Part shown: positions 60,331-64,000 of the stretch, piece by piece
Position numbering within the stretch: the first letter of the stretch is position 1
Layout of the letters: the number at the start of each line of letters is the position of its first letter
Assembly: GCA_002494625.1 (NCBI GenBank)
Contig: DACH01000005.1
Coordinates: 123,591-187,590, forward strand
DNA: 64,000 bases
DNA from: Archaeoglobus sp. UBA234
Lineage (GTDB): Archaea; Halobacteriota; Archaeoglobi; Archaeoglobales; Archaeoglobaceae
Direction: 5' to 3'
Position numbers and translations under genes: made by a program
Notes under the pieces: model-generated
What the model was told of the DNA's origin: nothing
What the model saw: the letters and a program-made list of their open reading frames with translations, nothing else
Databases searched by the model: none

Positions 60331-61569
60331 TTGAATGGTGTTGAAGGAAATGTGAAGGAGCTGGAGTTTGAGGGACACCTGATAGACTCCATGATATTCC
60401 CCAAGGTTCTTGATACGATACTGGATCTTGATGGGGAGTTTGAGATTGTTGAGTTCAGAATAGGAAAGAAGAAAACAGACTATAGCTATGCGAGAATCAT
60501 TGTCATAGGGAAGGATGAAAATCATCTGAATGAAATCCTGCATGAAATGCATAAGCTTGGGGCTAAAATCCCTGAGGCTGAAGAGGTTAAAGTATTGCCT
60601 GCTCCAGGGGATAAGGTTCTGCCGGAAAACTTCTATGTAACAACTCACCATCCTACATATGTCAATTTCAAAGGAAAGTGGCTGAAGGTTGAAGATGTTG
60701 GCATGGATAGAGTAATAGCGATAAGGGATGGCAGAGCAGAGTGCATTGCTATTGATGAGGTCAGAAAAGGAGATCTAATAGTTGTCGGGGAAAAGGGAGT
60801 GAGAATCATTCCGCCTGAGAGACCCAGAAAATCGTCACACTTTCAGTTCATGGGTGGAAGTGTGAGCAGCGAAAGACCCACTGATGAGCTTATAGAGGCT
60901 ATTGCGGAAGAAATAATAGCCCTGAAAAGGGAGGGAGGGAAAATAGCAGTGGTTGCAGGTCCTGCAGTGAACCATACTGGGGCAAGAAACGCTTTGGCTG
61001 GGATGATAAGAGATGGTTATGTAGATCTCCTTCTCTCCGGAAACGCTCTGGCTGTTCATGACATAGAACTTTCCCTTTATGGTACATCTCTTGGCATGGA
61101 TATTGAGACCGGAAAACCGGTTCCAGGTGGAAACAGACACCATCTCAGGACGATAAGCAAGATAATCGCTGCAGGTGGGATAAAGAAGGCTGTTGAAGCA
61201 GGCATTCTGACAGATGGTATTATGTATGAGTGTATCAAGAATAACATTCCATTTGTGCTTGCAGGCTCGATAAGGGATGATGGACCTCTTCCAGAAGTAA
61301 TAACGGATGTTATGGAAGCGAAAAAGGCGATGAAAGATGCCCTGAGGGATATAAATATGGTTATAATGATGTCAACAATGCTCCACAGCATCGCTGTTGG
61401 AAATCTTCTTCCATCAACAGTAAAAACAATCTGTGTTGACATCAATCCTGCGACGGTTACAAAGCTCATCGATAGAGGCACTGCCCAGGCGATTGGTGTT
61501 GTTACCGATATCGGACTTTTCGTCCCACAGCTCTATCAGAAACTGAAAGAGAGTCTAAAAAAAGCCTGA
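60331..61569 (+). CDS. archaeal ornithine cyclodeaminase-type protein (LOR/SDH domain, TIGR00300-like)
   Basis: 412 residues. The N-terminal third is the LOR/SDH-type domain (EFEGHLIDSMIFPKVLDTIL, YVTTHHPTYV). The rest is a Rossmann-like domain with KIAVVAGPAVNHTGARNALAG, LLSGNALAVHDIELSLYGTSL and MSTMLHSIAVGNLLPS. I recall this family as nickel-pincer-nucleotide-dependent ornithine cyclodeaminase (ornithine to proline plus ammonia). Start TTG 60331 behind AGGAGGATGG; the overlapping ATG at 60335 is out of frame. Confidence 0.8.
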   Translation: MNGVEGNVKELEFEGHLIDSMIFPKVLDTILDLDGEFEIVEFRIGKKKTDYSYARIIVIGKDENHLNEILHEMHKLGAKIPEAEEVKVLPAPGDKVLPENFYVTTHHPTYVNFKGKWLKVEDVGMDRVIAIRDGRAECIAIDEVRKGDLIVVGEKGVRIIPPERPRKSSHFQFMGGSVSSERPTDELIEAIAEEIIALKREGGKIAVVAGPAVNHTGARNALAGMIRDGYVDLLLSGNALAVHDIELSLYGTSLGMDIETGKPVPGGNRHHLRTISKIIAAGGIKKAVEAGILTDGIMYECIKNNIPFVLAGSIRDDGPLPEVITDVMEAKKAMKDALRDINMVIMMSTMLHSIAVGNLLPSTVKTICVDINPATVTKLIDRGTAQAIGVVTDIGLFVPQLYQKLKESLKKA

Positions 61570-61596
61570 AATATTTTGAAGGTCGTCAGGTGGATT

Positions 61597-62652
61597 ATGA
61601 GATGTTGTAGGAATAAGGATAAGGATGGAGATAAAGAGGCTAAAAAGACACCGGAAAAATTATCCTATGCCTCAGCAGGTGTGAATATTTTTGAGGAAGA
61701 GAGAGCAATAAAGGCTCTTGCATCAAAAATAGGATTCCGAAGAGGGGGATTTGGGCAGCCCATTTTGACAGGTCATTATGCTGGTGTTGTTGACTTTGGT
61801 GAATTTGGTGTTGCGATAACAACAGATGGTGTTGGCTCAAAGATACTGGTGGCTGAGAAAATTGGTAAATTCGATACTGTCGGGATTGATTGTGTTGCAA
61901 TGAATGTAAACGATTTAATAGCTATAGGAGCAGAACCCGTAGCCTTCGTTGACTACATAGCAATAGAAAAACCAGATCCGGAAATAATGGCTCAGATAGC
62001 TATTGGACTGGAAGAGGGATGCAGAATTGCAAACATCACGCTTGTTGGTGGGGAAACGGCAACTCTACCGGAAATCGTGAAAGGGTTTGATTTGGCAGGG
62101 ACAGCAATAGGTATTGTGAAAAAAGATGGAATAATAACTGGAGAAAAAATAGAGGTGGGGGATGTCATTGTTGGACTTCCAAGTAGTGGAATTCACAGCA
62201 ATGGATTAACCCTTGCAAGAAAAGCTGTTGAGGGGGCTGGGTACAGCTATCATGACGATCTGGATGGATATTTTGACGGGAGATCTGTTGGAGAAGAGCT
62301 TTTAACTCCAACGAGAATTTATACCGAGGTAGTTGGTTTGCTGGGCAAATACGACATTCATGGAATTGCCCACATCACAGGTAGTGGACTTTTAAAGCTG
62401 AGGCGACTGAAGGAGATGAAGTATGTTATAGATAACCCTCTCAAACCTCAGAAGATATTTAGGTTCATTCAGGAGATAGGGAATGTTGATGAGGATGAGA
62501 TGTACAGGACCTTCAATATGGGTATGGGTTTTGCTCTCATCATGACAGAAGACCAGGCTGAAGAGCTTGTTAGGGAGAACAGAGAGTTCAGAATTGTGGG
62601 TAGGGTTGATAAAGGCAGTGGAATCTATGTCAGGGAAATGAGGATAGATTGA
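61597..62652 (+). CDS. purM: phosphoribosylformylglycinamidine cyclo-ligase
   Basis: Purine step FGAM to AIR. About 351 residues: YASAGVNIFEEERAI, TTDGVGSKILVAE, DCVAMNVNDLIAIGAEPVAF, LVGGETATLPEIV, LPSSGIHSNGLTLAR, GIAHITGSGLLKLRRL and the C-terminal FNMGMGFALI. The N-terminus has an unusual hydrophilic extension of about 25 residues (RCCRNKDKDGDKEAKKTPEK) before the conserved start. ATG 61597 follows CAGGTGGATT; a TTG at 61576 is less likely. Confidence 0.93.
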   Translation: MRCCRNKDKDGDKEAKKTPEKLSYASAGVNIFEEERAIKALASKIGFRRGGFGQPILTGHYAGVVDFGEFGVAITTDGVGSKILVAEKIGKFDTVGIDCVAMNVNDLIAIGAEPVAFVDYIAIEKPDPEIMAQIAIGLEEGCRIANITLVGGETATLPEIVKGFDLAGTAIGIVKKDGIITGEKIEVGDVIVGLPSSGIHSNGLTLARKAVEGAGYSYHDDLDGYFDGRSVGEELLTPTRIYTEVVGLLGKYDIHGIAHITGSGLLKLRRLKEMKYVIDNPLKPQKIFRFIQEIGNVDEDEMYRTFNMGMGFALIMTEDQAEELVRENREFRIVGRVDKGSGIYVREMRID

Positions 62653-62821
62653 GGATTGATTTCATTTTAAAACAACTAACATGCCGGTATGAAGTTTCGG
62701 CAAAGAAATAAAAGGATTGGGGAATGTATCAATTCTGAATAACTCTTACTGGCTTTCAGCGTAAAATTTAAATTATGCACAAGATTCTTAAACAACACCC
62801 AGAATATTCTTGAAAGGTGAA

Positions 62822-62896
62822 GCCCGGGTGGTGTAGTCCGGCCTAACATGGGGGCCTGTCGAGCCCTCGCCTCGGGTTCAAATCCCGGCCCGGGCG
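62822..62896 (+). tRNA. tRNA-Asp (anticodon GTC)
   Basis: Acceptor GCCCGGG (62822-62828) pairs with CCCGGGC (62889-62895); discriminator G. Anticodon stem GGGGC/GCCCT with loop CTGTCGA gives GTC. T arm CGGGTTCAAATCCCG. No intron, CCA not encoded. TTTAAATTATGC (about 62766-62777) may be the promoter. A T-run follows. Confidence 0.94.
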
Positions 62897-62977
62897 CTTT
62901 TATTTCTGGTTTTACGCCCTATCATAACTTTCAGACAGGCGTATAGCACTATAAGCTTTTCTATTTCCAATTAGTGC

Positions 62978-63154
62978 ATGTTGAGTTTGGGAACTGGAAA
63001 AGTTATAGTAAGCGAGCAAACCAGAGAAAAACTTTAGGAATGGCTTGAAAGTGTTCCTGAAATTGTAAGGCAGAGGGAATCAGCGAATATCTTAGCTTTC
63101 GTCTTTTTTGTTGAGGTGTTGAAGGAGAAAGAGGGCAATAAAAAGAGTGTTTAG
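62978..63154 (+). pseudogene. small gene interrupted by in-frame TAG
   Basis: ATG 62978 gives LSLGTGKVIVSEQTREKL, then TAG at 63035-63037, and in the same frame EWLESVPEIVRQRESANILA with FVFFVEVLKEKEGNKKSV to TAG 63154. No internal start explains the second part. A TATA-like CTATAAGC (about 62950-62957) is about 25 nt before the ATG. The end overlaps the next gene's GTG start by 8 nt, as in an operon, so the reading frame was recently functional. No family recognised. Confidence 0.5.
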
Positions 63155-63446
63155 GCAAGAAATCGACAGCGATAAGTGGCGATTCTACAACGGAAGAGAA
63201 ATCTATGCTGATGTTGAAATAAAAATAAGAAATGCTGGAGCGTCAATGGATTTCAGAGTTAAAGCTTGGCAGGCAGAGAAGTTCGTTGAAGTTCTGAACA
63301 AGAGAATGGAGGAACTTGAAGGGCTTATTGAAGAGCTTGCAAGACAGAAGGAGCTTGATGAGATCCTGAATGGTTGGCAGGAAGAAATCAAGCCAAGAAC
63401 GTTCGCTGAAGTCTTTGCAGGGAACAGAATTGATGTAATCTGCTGA
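63147..63446 (+). CDS. hypothetical protein, 99 residues, element-like
   Basis: Start GTG 63147. Beta-rich N-terminal half (WRFYNGREIYADVEIKIRN, MDFRVKAWQ) and a Glu-rich helix (KRMEELEGLIEELARQKELD). No family recognised. Higher GC than flanking intergenic DNA, no Shine-Dalgarno besides AAAAAGAG. It overlaps the upstream interrupted gene. Small proteins in series after a tRNA gene are typical of archaeal integrated plasmids or viruses, but nothing here proves it. Confidence 0.65.
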   Translation: MFRQEIDSDKWRFYNGREIYADVEIKIRNAGASMDFRVKAWQAEKFVEVLNKRMEELEGLIEELARQKELDEILNGWQEEIKPRTFAEVFAGNRIDVIC

Positions 63447-63472
63447 TTTCTTTCTTTTTTTAGGTGAGATAA

Positions 63473-63760
63473 ATGGAGTGGAATGAAGAAGACATCATTG
63501 ACGTTTACACAAGGCAGGATACAATAGCTGATGGAGTAATCTTCAACGCTGGTAGAATAGCGAACAGGGAAGTTGATCTGACTGTGAACCTAATAGAGTA
63601 TCTGGACAAGTACGAGCTTGCTAAGGCAATCGTTAAAGGCTTAGAAGCGGTCAGACATTTCAAGCAGCCAGATATGAAGGAAATCGTTGTCAATGGCAAA
63701 AGAGTGTGGGTCGATGACAACGGCAGCGTTATAACGCTGATGCTGCCTGAAGTTTACTGA
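63473..63760 (+). CDS. hypothetical protein, 95 residues
   Basis: ATG 63473 behind TTTAGGTGAGATAA. Acidic start (EWNEEDIIDVYTRQD), a helical centre (LIEYLDKYELAKAIVKGLEA) and a beta-hairpin-like end (GKRVWVDDNGSVITLMLP). No family recognised. It lies 26 nt after the previous gene on the same strand, one transcription unit. Confidence 0.65.
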   Translation: MEWNEEDIIDVYTRQDTIADGVIFNAGRIANREVDLTVNLIEYLDKYELAKAIVKGLEAVRHFKQPDMKEIVVNGKRVWVDDNGSVITLMLPEVY

Positions 63761-63771
63761 TTTTTATTTTA

Positions 63772-64000
63772 TTAAGATTTGGCTAGACTTGCAACAACCT
63801 GAAGGAATGAAAGCAGAAGCATTACAAAAACACCAAAGAACGTCAGAACGTAATAAATCTGGTTTCTGTATTCCTGCTTGATTGCATAGGCAAAGAATGA
63901 GGAGAAGAGGATGAAGAACAGAGTTGATGAAGAAAACAAAACGAGATCCTTAACATCAGTCAGAATCCAGGAGGCCAAGAATACAACATAGGATGATGCT
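63772..64000 (-). CDS. small membrane protein, 5' end beyond window
   Basis: The frame stays open to the window edge: ASSYVVFLASWILTD precedes the TTG at 63978, so that TTG need not be the start. Three hydrophobic stretches (ASSYVVFLASWIL; LVLFSSSTLFFILFSSFFAY; IYYVLTFFGVFVMLLLSFLQ). No family recognised. Convergent with the gene at 63473, 11 nt apart. Confidence 0.55.
   Translation of the reverse strand, partial: ASSYVVFLASWILTDVKDLVLFSSSTLFFILFSSFFAYAIKQEYRNQIYYVLTFFGVFVMLLLSFLQVVASLAKS

Noticed and set aside
63035..63037. Pyrrolysine codon
   Set aside because: TAG is an ordinary stop for several genes in the window and no Pyl genes are present.
1..64000. CRISPR arrays or intact insertion sequences
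   Set aside because: No regularly spaced repeats and no complete transposase with terminal inverted repeats were seen.

Overview
The window reads as chromosomal DNA of a hyperthermophilic euryarchaeon, most likely of the Archaeoglobales (Archaeoglobus/Ferroglobus/Geoglobus type). The grounds are archaeal information and cofactor genes (archaeal-type AlaS, CofE, MptA, Hef nuclease, archaeal GHMP shikimate kinase, PAC2 and bifunctional-nuclease proteins), the archaeal mevalonate-pathway pair (UbiD-type decarboxylase plus aconitase X), thermophile polyamine genes (SpeD, BpsA), F420-linked enzymes, compact operons with ATGA overlaps, GGTGA-type Shine-Dalgarno sites and many apparently leaderless genes with a TATA box about 25 nt upstream. 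The species assignment is inference.

Layout. 1-9.4 kb: housekeeping and conserved archaeal genes (DUF460, PAC2, AroE, MptA), a secreted phospholipase-D-like protein whose only plausible start is ATT, and a MEDS/PAS histidine kinase. 9.5-13 kb: two MoeA genes, one fused to a periplasmic-binding-protein-like domain, flanked by a 45-bp perfect inverted repeat that is a stranded copy of the moeA 3' end. 13-27.6 kb: F420-type oxidoreductase, nuclease, SF1 helicase, the alaS-cofE-ATP-grasp operon, thioredoxin, ThiI-like PP-loop enzyme, ApgM, the mevalonate pair, a glutamine amidotransferase and tRNA-Arg(GCG). 27.7-38.2 kb: APC permease with Usp domains, an ATP-cone nuclease, a CTAG-type (MjaI-like) restriction-modification locus whose endonuclease gene is broken, DUF432/MscS, a broken encapsulin-type ferritin gene, a transporter, an orphan response regulator, an MBL protein and shikimate kinase.

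38.2-46.8 kb is the most unusual part. Three DUF22 proteins (one with three tandem copies), two TauE/SafE-type permeases, a small membrane partner, two paralogous ribbon-helix-helix regulators with the same C-terminal domain and several tiny genes lie together. Dyad motifs recur in the promoters, and a 69-bp duplication created or extended a 48-codon microORF. I propose this as one regulated anion (perhaps sulfur oxyanion) transport and sensing island; its function is not described as far as I know.

46.8-62.7 kb: a nucleotidyltransferase/CDP-alcohol transferase pair, Hef, an ABC exporter with a permease-PrsW fusion, BpsA/SpeD, an F420H2:ferredoxin-type module (polyferredoxin plus FrhB-like), ArgB, a TIM-barrel isomerase, an archaeal ornithine cyclodeaminase-type protein and PurM. 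62.8 kb to the end: tRNA-Asp(GTC) followed by small genes of unknown function, possibly the edge of an integrated element. No CRISPR array, rRNA or intact insertion sequence was seen.
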